Notes under the pieces: model-generated
Told to the model about the DNA's origin: nothing
Databases searched by the model: none
Seen by the model: only the letters and a program-made list of their open reading frames with translations
From: Pseudomonas tensinigenes
GTDB taxonomy: Bacteria; Pseudomonadota; Gammaproteobacteria; Pseudomonadales; Pseudomonadaceae
Length of the DNA: 64,000 bases
Reading direction: 5' to 3'
Assembly (NCBI RefSeq): GCF_014268445.2
Contig: NZ_CP077089.1
Span: 1,791,501-1,855,500, forward strand
Translations under genes and position numbers: made by a program
In this document: positions 8,551-17,250 of the stretch, in pieces
Layout of the letters: each line of letters opens with the position of its first letter
How positions within the stretch are numbered: the first letter of the stretch is position 1

Positions 8551-8570
8551 TGGGGCGGCGCGGTTTCGGA

Positions 8571-9392
8571 TCAGTAAAACATCGTCCGCGACTCTTCCAG
8601 ATCTTCACACAGCGCTTTGTTCTCCTGATCAATCCCAAGCTTCCTGAACGCCGGAACGGTCATTGGATCAATCCGCGCAAACGGATGATCCGTGTCCTTG
8701 TGGCAATACAGGCTCGCCACCTGCACCAGATCGACGTAATCAATGGCCGTCGAATCGCGCTTGAAGTCCTGATAGCGCCCCGGCAATTCCACCAGTCGCT
8801 CCGGGAACTCCCAGACCCGCAACAACTTGTCGCCCAGCAACGGATGAATGTGATCGATCACATGGTTGAGGCTGACCGGGTCTGACAACAGTTCGTAGTG
8901 ATCCTCGGCGTAAGTCAGAATCGGCAGCACGCCAATCTGATGCACCAGCCCGCCGAGCGCTGCCTGATCGGGTTTGAGCTGCGTGTAGCGGCGACACAGC
9001 GCATAACTGACCCCGGCAATTTCCAGACTCTTGCGCCAGACTTCGCGCATCTTCTGCTCGACCACTTCGGAGCGGGCGTGGAAAATCTGCTCCATCACCA
9101 GACCGATCGCCAGGTTGCTGCTGTAGTTGATGCCCAGCCGGGTGATGGCGGTGTGCAGGTCGGTGACTTCCTGTGCGGCGCGCAGCAGCGGGCTGTTGAC
9201 CACTTTGATCAGGCGCGCCGACAGCGCCGTGTCCCGGCCGATCACTTTGCTCAGGTCGCTGACGCTGATTTCCGGGTCTTCAGCGGCCTTGCGAATCTGC
9301 AGGGCCACTTCCGGCAACGTGGGCAGAACCAGGTCATCGTTATCGATGGCCTCAACCAAATCCTGTTGGACTTTTTCCGCCAGTTCGCTCAT
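8571..9392 (-). CDS. HDOD domain protein
   Basis: A 273-residue protein made mostly of one HDOD domain (roughly residues 20-225), a divergent HD-superfamily helical domain found in bacterial signalling proteins. Family features visible are LPTLPEVALQIRKAAEDPEISVSDLSKVI, then RLIKVVNSPLLR, and a helical second half with LGGLVHQIGVLPIL and HPLLGDKLLRVWEFP. The catalytic HD pair of phosphodiesterases is not evident, as is normal for HDOD. No attached output domain is present, so its partner is unknown. It lies 35 bp downstream of ygfZ and may be cotranscribed with it. Confidence 0.88.
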   Translation of the reverse strand: MSELAEKVQQDLVEAIDNDDLVLPTLPEVALQIRKAAEDPEISVSDLSKVIGRDTALSARLIKVVNSPLLRAAQEVTDLHTAITRLGINYSSNLAIGLVMEQIFHARSEVVEQKMREVWRKSLEIAGVSYALCRRYTQLKPDQAALGGLVHQIGVLPILTYAEDHYELLSDPVSLNHVIDHIHPLLGDKLLRVWEFPERLVELPGRYQDFKRDSTAIDYVDLVQVASLYCHKDTDHPFARIDPMTVPAFRKLGIDQENKALCEDLEESRTMFY

Positions 9393-9427
9393 TTAAACTC
9401 TCTAGGGTGTTGCAACAAATGCTGCGA

Positions 9428-10369
9428 TCAGCGCTGGATTTCGCGGTCGCGATCCAGTTCGTAAGGCAGGTCGAGCAGATGCAGCGCGGGACCTTCGAGG
9501 GCGCCCAGATGCAAATCACCGGCTTCGGCAGCTTCGGCCTGCAGCACCGCCAGGAGTTCAATGTTTTGCCCGGCCTTGGCGGCCAGCACCACTTCGCCGA
9601 TGGCGCTGTTGTGGCTCGGCGCAAACAGTTGTGTGCCAGGCTCTGGCAAATCAGCGGCGTCCAGGCTCAGGCGATACAAACGACGCTTGAGTTTGCCCAG
9701 GTACTGCATGCGCGCAACGATTTCCTGGCCGGTGTAGCAGCCTTTCTTGAAACTCACGCCGCCGACCGCTTGCAGGTTGAGCATTTGCGGAATGAACAGC
9801 TCGCGGGTGCTCGGCATGACCTGGCCGACACCGGCGCGGATCTGGCCCAGCAGCCACTGATTCAGCTCGGCTTCAGGCAGGGTGGCGGACAATTTGGCTT
9901 TGATCGCGTCAGCCTGATCGACCGGTGCCCAGAGCTCGGCGCGATCCGGCGAGACGCGAATCGCGATCAGGCTTTCATTACGCACGAGGCTGTCGGTTTC
10001 TGCCGGCAGGTCCAGACCGAGACTGGTCAAGGCGTTATCGCCATGCTCCAGGCCAAAACGTACCCAAGCGGCACTTTCGTCGGTCAGTTTTGATTTGGAG
10101 AACACCGCGTACTTTTTCAGATCCGCCAGTTGCGGTTCGAGCAGTTCGCTGGCCATCGCCAGGACCACGCCGTCACCTTCGAGCAGAATGCGGAAGCTCG
10201 ACTGCATCCGGCCCTTCTGCGTGCAGCGGGCGCCGAGGCTGGCGCGGCTGTCGCTGAGGTAATTGAGGTTGCAGGTCAACTGGCCTTGCAGGAATTTTCC
10301 GGCATCCGCGCCGCGAACCGCGAGAACGCCTTCATGAGACAGGGTGCAGAAAAAAGCAGAATCGGCCAT
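9428..10369 (-). CDS. ygfZ: tRNA-modifying folate-binding protein YgfZ
   Basis: A 313-residue member of the GcvT-like YgfZ/COG0354 family, which uses folate and supports MiaB-type and other iron-sulfur enzymes. The signature K-G-C-Y-x-G-Q-E is present in SFKKGCYTGQEIVARMQYLG in the second half. The N-terminus ADSAFFCTLSHEGVLAVRG carries the family's substrate-like fold start. The start at 10369 was chosen because this is where similarity begins. The open frame extends over 130 codons further upstream, through the sdhE promoter region, without support. It is divergent from sdhE. Confidence 0.93.
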   Translation of the reverse strand: MADSAFFCTLSHEGVLAVRGADAGKFLQGQLTCNLNYLSDSRASLGARCTQKGRMQSSFRILLEGDGVVLAMASELLEPQLADLKKYAVFSKSKLTDESAAWVRFGLEHGDNALTSLGLDLPAETDSLVRNESLIAIRVSPDRAELWAPVDQADAIKAKLSATLPEAELNQWLLGQIRAGVGQVMPSTRELFIPQMLNLQAVGGVSFKKGCYTGQEIVARMQYLGKLKRRLYRLSLDAADLPEPGTQLFAPSHNSAIGEVVLAAKAGQNIELLAVLQAEAAEAGDLHLGALEGPALHLLDLPYELDRDREIQR

Positions 10370-10519
10370 GGGTCTTCGCAGGGTAAATAGACTGGGGCAC
10401 ATCATAAGGGCGCGTTGGTGAAATGGGTAGTTGATAAAGGATCGGTGGTGCCCGACCAAAGCCGACTGTGCGACCCGCGCCGGGGCTGTATACTTGCCGG
10501 CAAATTTGAGGAGGGCCCC

Positions 10520-10774
10520 ATGGTCGAACAAGTTGAACTGAATCGCCTGTTTTGGCACAGCCGTCGCGGCATGCTTGAGCTTGACGTGTTGCTGGTGCCG
10601 TTCGTGCAGGAGGTTTACGCGACGTTGAACCAGGTGGATCGCGATCTGTATGTGCGTTTGCTGACGTGCGAGGATCAGGACATGTTCGGCTGGTTCATGG
10701 AGCGCAGCGAGTCTGAAGATCCGGAACTGCAGCGCATGGTTCGCATGATCCTGGATCGTGTCCAGCCCAAGTAA
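10520..10774 (+). CDS. sdhE: FAD assembly factor SdhE
   Basis: An 84-residue protein of the SdhE/YgfY (CptB, DUF339) family that promotes covalent flavinylation of succinate dehydrogenase SdhA and fumarate reductase. The family motif R-G-M-x-E-x-D appears as [17 protein letters not shown], followed by [17 protein letters not shown] residues ([15 protein letters not shown]). A GAGGAGGG ribosome binding site lies five bases before the ATG. The last 17 bases overlap the next gene, a YgfX homologue, a pairing conserved in gamma-proteobacteria. Confidence 0.95.
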   Translation: MVEQVELNRLFWHSRRGMLELDVLLVPFVQEVYATLNQVDRDLYVRLLTCEDQDMFGWFMERSESEDPELQRMVRMILDRVQPK

Positions 10775-11210
10775 CACGTTCGAATGCCGCTGGCATGCCT
10801 CGCGGCAGTTGCTGGCGGCGTATCTGTTGGCCCAGGCGTTCGCACTGGGTGCTTTGTTTCTGCTTTCGATTCCACTCTGGGCCAGTCTGCTCGGGGTTTT
10901 CGCTTGCCTGCTTCACGGGATTTGGGTGTTACCTAGGCAGATTCTGCTGAATCACTGTCGAGCCTTTCGCGGTCTGCGCCGGGACGCCGATGGCTGGCAG
11001 TTGTGGAATCAGGCGGACGGCTGGCAGGCGGTACAGCTGCGCCCGGACAGTCTCGCGCTACCGCTGATTGTGGTGCTGAGGTTCAGATTGCGCGGCGAAT
11101 GGCGGGTCAGATCGGTCTGCGTGCCACGGGACTCGCAAACGGCGGATATGCACCGACGTCTGCGAGTACGGCTCAAGTTCAGCCGGCGTAGGTGGGCGGC
11201 ACCAGAATAG
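10758..11210 (+). CDS. YgfX (CptA-like) inner membrane protein
   Basis: A 150-residue small membrane protein with two closely spaced hydrophobic helices (about residues 18-55, [19 protein letters not shown] and [19 protein letters not shown]) and a basic cytoplasmic C-terminal part ending [13 protein letters not shown]. Size, topology and overlap with sdhE identify it as YgfX. In E. coli this pair was described as the CptA/CptB toxin-antitoxin pair, a claim later overshadowed by the flavinylation role of SdhE. The GTG start at 10758 lies inside the end of sdhE. The 3' end overlaps convergent nadB by 32 bp. Confidence 0.85.
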   Translation: MSSPSNTFECRWHASRQLLAAYLLAQAFALGALFLLSIPLWASLLGVFACLLHGIWVLPRQILLNHCRAFRGLRRDADGWQLWNQADGWQAVQLRPDSLALPLIVVLRFRLRGEWRVRSVCVPRDSQTADMHRRLRVRLKFSRRRWAAPE

Positions 11211-12795
11211 TGTCGAGCGCCTCGGGCAGCATGTCCGGATAGTCGAGGGTGTAATGCAGGCCGCGACTTTCCTTGCGCTCCATGGCTGAGCAGATCATCA
11301 GTTCGGCGACTTGCGCCAGATTGCGCAACTCGATCAGGTCGCGGCTGACTTTATAGTTGCTGTAGAACTCGTCGATCTCATCCAGCAGCAGGCGCACGCG
11401 GTGCTGAGCCCGTTGCAGGCGCTTGTTGGTGCGCACGATGCCGACGTAGTCCCACATGAATCGCCGCAGTTCATCCCAGTTGTGCGCGATGATCACGTCC
11501 TCGTCGGAGTCGGTGACCTGGCTGGCGTCCCAGGCGGGCAGGGCGCTTGGCGCGGCGACATCGTCCAGTTGCGCGAGAATGTCGGCTGCTGCCGAACGGG
11601 CATAGACAAAGCACTCCAGCAACGAGTTGCTGGCCATGCGGTTGGCGCCGTGCAGGCCGGTGAAGCTGGTTTCGCCAATCGCGTACAAGCCCGGCACGTC
11701 GGTGCGACCTTGTTGATCGACCATCACGCCACCGCAGGTGTAGTGCGCGGCGGGTACGACCGGGATCGGCTGTTTGGTGATGTCGATGCCGAATCCCAGG
11801 CAGCGCTCATAAACAGTCGGGAAGTGACTTTTGATGAACGCTTCGGGTTTGTGGCTGATGTCGAGATAGACGCAGTCGACACCCAGACGCTTCATTTCAT
11901 GGTCGATGGCCCGGGCGACGATGTCGCGTGGTGCCAGCTCGGCGCGCTTGTCGAAGCGGGACATGAAGCGTTCGCCATTGGGCAGCTTCAAATGCGCGCC
12001 TTCGCCGCGCAGGGCTTCGGTAATCAGAAAACTCTTGGCCTGCGGGTGATACAGGCAGGTCGGGTGGAACTGGTTGAATTCCAGGTTCGCCACTCGGCAG
12101 CCCGAGCGCCATGCCATGGCGATGCCGTCACCGCAGGCGCCGTCGGGGTTGCTGGTATAGAGGTAGACCTTGGCGGCACCGCCCGAGGCCAGAATCACGA
12201 AGCGTGCGCCGTAGGTGTCGACCTCGCCGGTTTTGCGATTTAGTACATAGGCGCCGAGGCAGCGCTCGCCGTCCATGCCTAAACGGCGTTCGGTAATCAG
12301 ATCAACGGCAACCCGCTGCTCCAGCAATTCGATGTTCGAACGCTCTTTGGCCTGGGCCAACAGGGTTTTGAAAATCGCTGCGCCGGTAGCATCAGCGGCG
12401 TGGATGATGCGCCGATGGCTATGGCCGCCTTCTCGGGTCAAATGAAATTCGAACCCGCCGTCTTCAGTGCCTGACTGATCGTCGCGGGTGAAGGGTACGC
12501 CTTGGTCGATCAGCCACTGGATGGCTTCGCGGCTGTGCTCCACAGTGAAGCGCACGGCGTCTTCATGGCACAGACCACCACCGGCGTTCAGGGTGTCCTC
12601 TACATGGGATTCGACAGTATCAGTGTCATCGAGCACGGCGGCGACGCCACCCTGGGCCCAAAAAGTAGAGCCGTTGGCCAGATCGCCTTTGCTCAATACC
12701 GCAATGCGCAAATGACCGGGCAGGGTCAGCGCGAGACTTAAACCGGCAGCACCGCTGCCAATGACCAGAACATCGTGTTGGAATTGTTGGCTCAT
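11179..12795 (-). CDS. nadB: L-aspartate oxidase
   Basis: A 538-residue flavoenzyme that oxidises L-aspartate to iminoaspartate, the first step of de novo NAD synthesis. It has the dinucleotide-binding motif [13 protein letters not shown] at residues 10-22, the active-site segment [16 protein letters not shown], the substrate-loop [15 protein letters not shown] and FAD motif [26 protein letters not shown]. Length matches other NadB proteins. The start at 12795 is the conserved [13 protein letters not shown]. An open extension of 37 codons upstream lies in promoter sequence. It is divergent from the algU operon, as in other pseudomonads. Confidence 0.97.
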   Translation of the reverse strand: MSQQFQHDVLVIGSGAAGLSLALTLPGHLRIAVLSKGDLANGSTFWAQGGVAAVLDDTDTVESHVEDTLNAGGGLCHEDAVRFTVEHSREAIQWLIDQGVPFTRDDQSGTEDGGFEFHLTREGGHSHRRIIHAADATGAAIFKTLLAQAKERSNIELLEQRVAVDLITERRLGMDGERCLGAYVLNRKTGEVDTYGARFVILASGGAAKVYLYTSNPDGACGDGIAMAWRSGCRVANLEFNQFHPTCLYHPQAKSFLITEALRGEGAHLKLPNGERFMSRFDKRAELAPRDIVARAIDHEMKRLGVDCVYLDISHKPEAFIKSHFPTVYERCLGFGIDITKQPIPVVPAAHYTCGGVMVDQQGRTDVPGLYAIGETSFTGLHGANRMASNSLLECFVYARSAAADILAQLDDVAAPSALPAWDASQVTDSDEDVIIAHNWDELRRFMWDYVGIVRTNKRLQRAQHRVRLLLDEIDEFYSNYKVSRDLIELRNLAQVAELMICSAMERKESRGLHYTLDYPDMLPEALDTILVPPTYAG

Positions 12796-12879
12796 TACAG
12801 GATTCCGCTCAAAGCGACCCGGGTCGGGGGTGGAGCAAGACAGCTGGATCGGCGAGTCAAGACAGCCACACAGCCCACT

Positions 12880-12908
12880 AGTATATAGAGGGGGGGGACG
12901 GCACAATA
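12880..12908 (-). promoter_or_regulatory. Putative nadB promoter with G8/C8 tract in the spacer
   Basis: On the minus strand a near-consensus -10 box TATACT (12880-12885) lies 85 bases before the nadB ATG. A run of eight cytosines (plus-strand G8 at 12890-12897) sits just upstream, where the -35/-10 spacer would be. Only a weak -35 candidate (TTGTGC, 15-bp spacing) is visible. The promoter is a sequence-based guess. Confidence 0.35.
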
Positions 12909-13072
12909 GCCGCGCCGATATGGCATTGTGAAACTACTGTGACGGGAAAAACGGGTGCTTCGTCGGAAGTTTTTTTCCCATGTTGGGGGAAAAGGCGACT
13001 GTATCGGCGCTGAAACAGACTTTTTCTGCACAGGGTTGCCCAATGTCGGGTGGCGACGGCTATAAATAATTG

Positions 13073-13100
13073 GAACTTTTGCCAAAGGCCCAAGATCAAT
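13073..13100 (+). promoter_or_regulatory. Possible second AlgU-type promoter
   Basis: GGAACTT (GAACTT at 13073-13078) is followed after 17 bases by TCAAT at 13096-13100. This resembles the extracytoplasmic-sigma consensus GAACTT-N16/17-TCTGA, with a weaker -10. It lies 253 bases before the algU ATG. The whole 12796-13352 interval holds no convincing gene, only these promoter elements for nadB and algU. Confidence 0.3.
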
Positions 13101-13266
13101 AGTCGGTGCCAGAGATAAGGGACAGTGTCGGCTTCAGTGCGGAATCTGTGGTTGGATTCCTGCCGGCGAAACCGATGACAAGATTATTCGCGCAGCCGGT
13201 TTATCCCGAGCTGCGTTTTTCGTGCGTGCCAAATCAGAGCCCGCAGGAAACTTGCCTGGAGGGGGA

Positions 13267-13293
13267 GAACTTTTGCGAAAAGCCCGAGTCTAT
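13267..13293 (+). promoter_or_regulatory. AlgU-dependent autoregulatory promoter of algU
   Basis: GAACTT at 13267-13272, a 16-base spacer and TCTAT at 13289-13293 match the AlgU/RpoE consensus GAACTT-N16/17-TCTGA closely. It lies 60 bases before the algU start, in the position of the autoregulated algU promoter known from P. aeruginosa. Confidence 0.8.
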
Positions 13294-13352
13294 GTTTGCA
13301 AGTCTGGTCGTTTAGTTATGCAAGTCTCCTTCGGGCTTATCGAGGAGTGTTC

Positions 13353-13934
13353 ATGCTAACCCAGGAAGAGGATCAGCAGCTGGTCGAGCGCGTTCAACGC
13401 GGCGACAAGCGAGCTTTCGATCTGTTGGTGCTGAAGTATCAGCACAAGATTCTCGGGTTGATCGTGCGTTTTGTGCACGACACCCATGAAGCCCAGGACG
13501 TGGCTCAGGAAGCCTTTATCAAGGCGTATCGAGCACTTGGAAACTTTCGCGGCGACAGTGCGTTTTATACGTGGCTGTACCGTATTGCCATCAACACGGC
13601 AAAGAATTACCTGGTTTCACGCGGCCGCCGGCCGCCGGATAGCGATGTAAGTTCCGAGGATGCAGAGTTCTATGATGGCGATCACGGCCTCAAGGATCTC
13701 GAGTCACCAGAACGTGCACTGCTGCGGGATGAGATCGAAGGCACCGTCCATCGAACCATCCAGCAACTGCCAGAGGATTTGCGTACGGCTTTAACTTTAC
13801 GTGAATTCGATGGTCTGAGTTACGAGGACATTGCGAGCGTCATGCAATGTCCGGTGGGTACCGTGCGCTCCCGGATTTTCCGCGCTCGGGAGGCCATCGA
13901 TAAAGCCCTGCAGCCGTTGTTGCAGGAAAACTGA
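13353..13934 (+). CDS. algU: Extracytoplasmic-function sigma factor AlgU (RpoE)
   Basis: A 193-residue sigma-24 family factor controlling envelope stress, alginate and osmotic responses. Region 2 (about residues 10-90) includes DLLVLKYQHKILGLIVRF and DVAQEAFIKAYRALGNF with the -10 recognition part FYTWLYRIAINTAKNYL. Region 4 (about 130-180) has the helix-turn-helix LSYEDIASVMQCPVGTVRSRIFRAR. The start at 13353 has GAGGAG seven bases upstream. It leads the operon with its anti-sigma system mucA-mucB and protease mucD. Confidence 0.98.
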   Translation: MLTQEEDQQLVERVQRGDKRAFDLLVLKYQHKILGLIVRFVHDTHEAQDVAQEAFIKAYRALGNFRGDSAFYTWLYRIAINTAKNYLVSRGRRPPDSDVSSEDAEFYDGDHGLKDLESPERALLRDEIEGTVHRTIQQLPEDLRTALTLREFDGLSYEDIASVMQCPVGTVRSRIFRAREAIDKALQPLLQEN

Positions 13935-13964
13935 GACAGCGGCGACAGCCAAGAGAGGAACGCC

Positions 13965-14552
13965 ATGAGTCGTGAAGCCCTGCAGGAATCGCTGTCCGCA
14001 GTGATGGATAACGAAGCGGACGAACTGGAATTGCGTCGGGTGCTCAATGCACTGGACGACGTAGAAACCCGTGAGACCTGGGCTCGTTACCAGATCGCTC
14101 GGGCAGCCATGCACAAGGATTTGCTGCTGCCACGTCTGGATATCGCTGCGGCAGTGTCTGCTGCACTGGAAGACGAAACGGCTCCGGCCAAAGTATCTCG
14201 CAGCCCATGGCGCAACCTCGGCCGTCTGGCTGTTGCAGCCTCGGTAACTGTTGCCGTGCTGGCCGGTGTTCGCCTGTACAACCAGGACGAAATCGCTGGT
14301 GTCGAACTGGCTCAGCAATCCAATCAGCCAACCCTGGCGACCCCACAGGTCAAAGGTCCGGCTGTTCTGGCAGGCTATAGTGAGAGTTCGGAAGCCACTG
14401 GCCCAATGGCCAATGGCGTATTGCAAGGTCAACCAGGCTGGCATGATCAGCGTCTGCCAGGTTATCTGCGACAGCACGCTCAACAGGCTGCACTGAAAGG
14501 CACTGAGAGCGCACTGCCATACGCACGTGCAGCAAGTCTGGAAAACCGATAA
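13965..14552 (+). CDS. mucA: Anti-sigma factor MucA
   Basis: A 195-residue inner membrane anti-sigma factor that holds AlgU inactive until cleaved by AlgW and MucP. The N-terminal RseA-like cytoplasmic domain (1-80) begins SREALQESLSAVMDNEADELELRRVL. A single transmembrane helix follows near residues 85-104 (NLGRLAVAASVTVAVLAGV). The periplasmic tail binds MucB. Length equals that of non-mucoid strains and no truncating mutation is present, so the strain should be AlgU-regulated. AGAGAGGAA provides the ribosome binding site. Confidence 0.96.
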   Translation: MSREALQESLSAVMDNEADELELRRVLNALDDVETRETWARYQIARAAMHKDLLLPRLDIAAAVSAALEDETAPAKVSRSPWRNLGRLAVAASVTVAVLAGVRLYNQDEIAGVELAQQSNQPTLATPQVKGPAVLAGYSESSEATGPMANGVLQGQPGWHDQRLPGYLRQHAQQAALKGTESALPYARAASLENR

Positions 14553-14560
14553 GGAGGATC

Positions 14561-15526
14561 ATGCGCGCCATACCTCTACTTTCGCTTCTGCTCAGCGGCT
14601 GGTTCGTTGTTCCAGCCCATGCTGATGAGGCCCAGGACTGGTTGACCCGTCTGGGCCAGGCCGAGCAGCAGCAAAGCTTTCACGGCACATTCGTTTACGA
14701 GCGTAACGGTAGCTTTTCTACCCATAACATCTGGCATCGCGTCCAGAATGGCCAGGTTCGCGAGCGTTTACTTCAGCTCGACGGTTCGGCACAGGAAGTC
14801 GTGCGCATTGATGGGCATACTCAATGCGTCAGCGGCACCCTGATAGCCGGACTGGGGGATTCTCCCAACTCAGCCGCTCGTCCTCTCGATCCGCAAAAGC
14901 TGAAAAACTGGTATGACCTTGCCGTCATCGGCAAATCGCGCGTGGCCGGGCGAGACGCAGTGATCGTATCGCTGACGCCTCGCGATCAGCATCGTTACGG
15001 TTTTGAATTGCATCTGGACAGGAAAACGGGTTTGCCACTGAAGTCGTTGTTGCTGAACGACAAGGGGCAGTTGCTCGAACGTTTCCAGTTCACCAGTCTT
15101 GTTACTGATGAAGTCCCTTCGGACAAAGACTTGCAGGCCGACGCCGACTGTAAAGCGATTACGCTCGACAGCGACAAGGCTTCGGCCGTCAAGACTGCTC
15201 AGGTATGGCACTCTGAATGGCTGCCGACGGGTTTTGAATTGACCAGCAGCACCTCGCACAAAGATCCGGAAACCAAGACCCAGGTCAACAGCTTGCTGTA
15301 TGACGATGGTCTGGCGCGTTTCTCGGTGTTCCTTGAGCCGTTGAACGGTGCAACAGTGACCGATACCCGGACTCAACTTGGCCCGACTGTCGCCGTTTCT
15401 CGTCGCCTGACTACCCCCGAGGGCGAAATGATGGTCACGGTGGTTGGCGAGATTCCGATTGGCACCGCCGAACGAATTGCTCTGTCGATGCGTAATACCG
15501 ATGGCGCTGCGACCAGCAAGCAGTGA
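14561..15526 (+). CDS. mucB: Periplasmic sigma regulator MucB (RseB family)
   Basis: A 321-residue periplasmic protein that binds the MucA periplasmic tail and protects it from the AlgW protease. A signal peptide (RAIPLLSLLLSGWFVVPAHA, then DEAQDWL) is clear. The large LolA-like N-terminal domain includes QSFHGTFVYERNGSFSTHNI, and the smaller C-terminal domain includes VWHSEWLPTGFELTSS. It starts 8 bases after mucA with an AAGGAGG site. In P. aeruginosa mucC would follow, but here it does not. Confidence 0.95.
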   Translation: MRAIPLLSLLLSGWFVVPAHADEAQDWLTRLGQAEQQQSFHGTFVYERNGSFSTHNIWHRVQNGQVRERLLQLDGSAQEVVRIDGHTQCVSGTLIAGLGDSPNSAARPLDPQKLKNWYDLAVIGKSRVAGRDAVIVSLTPRDQHRYGFELHLDRKTGLPLKSLLLNDKGQLLERFQFTSLVTDEVPSDKDLQADADCKAITLDSDKASAVKTAQVWHSEWLPTGFELTSSTSHKDPETKTQVNSLLYDDGLARFSVFLEPLNGATVTDTRTQLGPTVAVSRRLTTPEGEMMVTVVGEIPIGTAERIALSMRNTDGAATSKQ

Positions 15527-15618
15527 GCTGATTTCAGTCATTACCACCTCTTCGTCGAGACGTAGATGAAATGTTTGCTGAGCATTTTCATTTGCAAATA
15601 CCCCGAAAATTTTTTATA

Positions 15619-15654
15619 GGTCAGAGCCTCACGGCTCTGGCCTTGTTTGTTGTT
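15619..15654 (+). terminator. Hairpin between mucB and mucD, possible attenuator
   Basis: A 10-bp stem (GGTCAGAGCC / GGCTCTGGCC with one G-T pair) and a 4-base TCAC loop at 15619-15642 is followed by the T-rich run TTGTTTGTTGTT. It could end or reduce transcription between the anti-sigma genes and the protease. The T tract is interrupted, so efficiency is doubtful. The 210-bp gap has no mucC. Confidence 0.45.
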
Positions 15655-15736
15655 CCTGGAACAAAAATGCCGGTCGGTGGTTTCCGGTGTTCCTTGCTCC
15701 ATATCGCTTAACCCTGCTCGTCGTAACGGGAGCTGT

Positions 15737-17170
15737 ATGTCGATACCAAGTTTGAAATCTTATCTCTCCATTTTCGCCACCGTGCTGTTGCTCGGTCAGG
15801 CGGTGCCTGCTGCGCAAGCGGCCGATCTGCCTGACTTCACCCAATTGGTCGAACAAGCTTCGCCAGCCGTGGTGAACATCAGTACCACGCAGAAGCTGCC
15901 GGATCGCAAAGTGAACCAGCAGATGCCTGACCTCGAAGGTCTGCCGCCGATGCTGCGCGAGTTCTTCGAACGTGGCATGCCGCCTCAGCAGCGTTCGCCG
16001 GGCGGCGGTGGTCGTCAACGTGAAGCGCAGTCGCTGGGCTCGGGCTTCATCATCTCTTCCGATGGCTACATCCTCACCAACAACCACGTGATCGCCGATG
16101 CCGACGAAATCCTCGTCCGCCTCGCCGACCGCAGTGAAATGAAAGCCAAGCTGATCGGCACTGACCCGCGCTCCGACGTGGCATTGCTGAAAATTGAAGG
16201 TAAGGATCTGCCGGTGCTCAAGCTCGGCAAATCCCAGGACCTGAAAGCCGGCCAATGGGTCGTGGCAATCGGTTCGCCGTTCGGCTTCGACCACACCGTG
16301 ACTCAAGGCATCGTCAGTGCCGTAGGCCGCAGCCTGCCGAACGAGAACTACGTGCCGTTCATCCAGACTGACGTGCCGATCAACCCGGGCAACTCTGGTG
16401 GTCCGCTGTTTAACCTGAACGGTGAAGTGGTTGGCATCAACTCGCAGATCTACACCCGCTCCGGCGGCTTCATGGGTGTGTCTTTTGCGATTCCTATCGA
16501 TGTCGCGATGGATGTTTCCAATCAACTGAAGAGCGGTGGCAAAGTCAGCCGAGGCTGGCTGGGTGTAGTCATCCAGGAAGTGAACAAGGATCTGGCCGAG
16601 TCGTTCGGCCTGGATAAGCCGGCCGGCGCGCTGGTTGCACAGATTCAGGATGACGGCCCGGCAGCGAAGGGCGGCCTGCAAGTCGGCGACGTGATCTTGA
16701 GCATGAACGGCCAACCGATCGTCATGTCTGCTGACCTGCCACATCTGGTCGGCGCACTGAAGGCTGGCGCGAAAGCCAATCTGGAAGTGATTCGTGAAGG
16801 CAAGCGCAAGAACGTCGAACTGACGGTTGGCGCGATCCCTGATGAAGACAAGGAACTGGATGCGCTGCCGAAGTCCGGTGCTGAAACCAACAGCAACCGC
16901 CTCGGTGTATCGGTGGGCGAACTGACTGCCGAGCAGAAGAAAACCTACGACCTCAAAGGTGGTGTGGTGATCAAGGAAGTGCAGGACGGTCCTGCAGCGC
17001 TGATCGGTCTGCAACCAGGCGATGTCATTACTCACCTGAACAACCAGGCCATCGGCTCCAGCAAGGAATTCGCCGAAATCGCGAAAGCACTGCCGAAGAA
17101 TCGTTCGGTGTCGATGCGCGTACTGCGACAAGGTCGTGCGAGCTTCATCACCTTCAAACTGGCTGAATGA
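15737..17170 (+). CDS. mucD: Periplasmic serine protease MucD (DegP family)
   Basis: A 477-residue HtrA/DegP-type protease and chaperone that clears misfolded periplasmic protein and dampens the AlgU response. The signal peptide ends near AVPAAQAA. The trypsin-like catalytic triad is His117 (ILTNNHVIADAD), Asp147 (DPRSDVALLKIEG) and Ser220 (NPGNSGGPLFN). Two PDZ domains follow (about residues 275-365 and 385-470, for example GPAAKGGLQVGDVILSMNG and GPAALIGLQPGDVITHLNN). The start at 15737 has CGGGAG upstream. A strong terminator follows. Confidence 0.97.
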   Translation: MSIPSLKSYLSIFATVLLLGQAVPAAQAADLPDFTQLVEQASPAVVNISTTQKLPDRKVNQQMPDLEGLPPMLREFFERGMPPQQRSPGGGGRQREAQSLGSGFIISSDGYILTNNHVIADADEILVRLADRSEMKAKLIGTDPRSDVALLKIEGKDLPVLKLGKSQDLKAGQWVVAIGSPFGFDHTVTQGIVSAVGRSLPNENYVPFIQTDVPINPGNSGGPLFNLNGEVVGINSQIYTRSGGFMGVSFAIPIDVAMDVSNQLKSGGKVSRGWLGVVIQEVNKDLAESFGLDKPAGALVAQIQDDGPAAKGGLQVGDVILSMNGQPIVMSADLPHLVGALKAGAKANLEVIREGKRKNVELTVGAIPDEDKELDALPKSGAETNSNRLGVSVGELTAEQKKTYDLKGGVVIKEVQDGPAALIGLQPGDVITHLNNQAIGSSKEFAEIAKALPKNRSVSMRVLRQGRASFITFKLAE

Positions 17171-17189
17171 TCAGGTTTGACAGGTAAAT

Positions 17190-17219
17190 AAAAACCGCCT
17201 CGAAAGAGGCGGTTTTTTT
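17190..17219. terminator. Rho-independent terminator after mucD
   Basis: AAAAACCGCCTC, loop GAAA, GAGGCGGTTTTTTT: an 8-bp GC-rich stem flanked by A and T runs. It lies between the convergent mucD and the BepA-like gene and can serve both directions. Confidence 0.93.
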
Positions 17220-17250
17220 ATGCCTGAAGCTTTGTCGTGGCGGGTAACGA

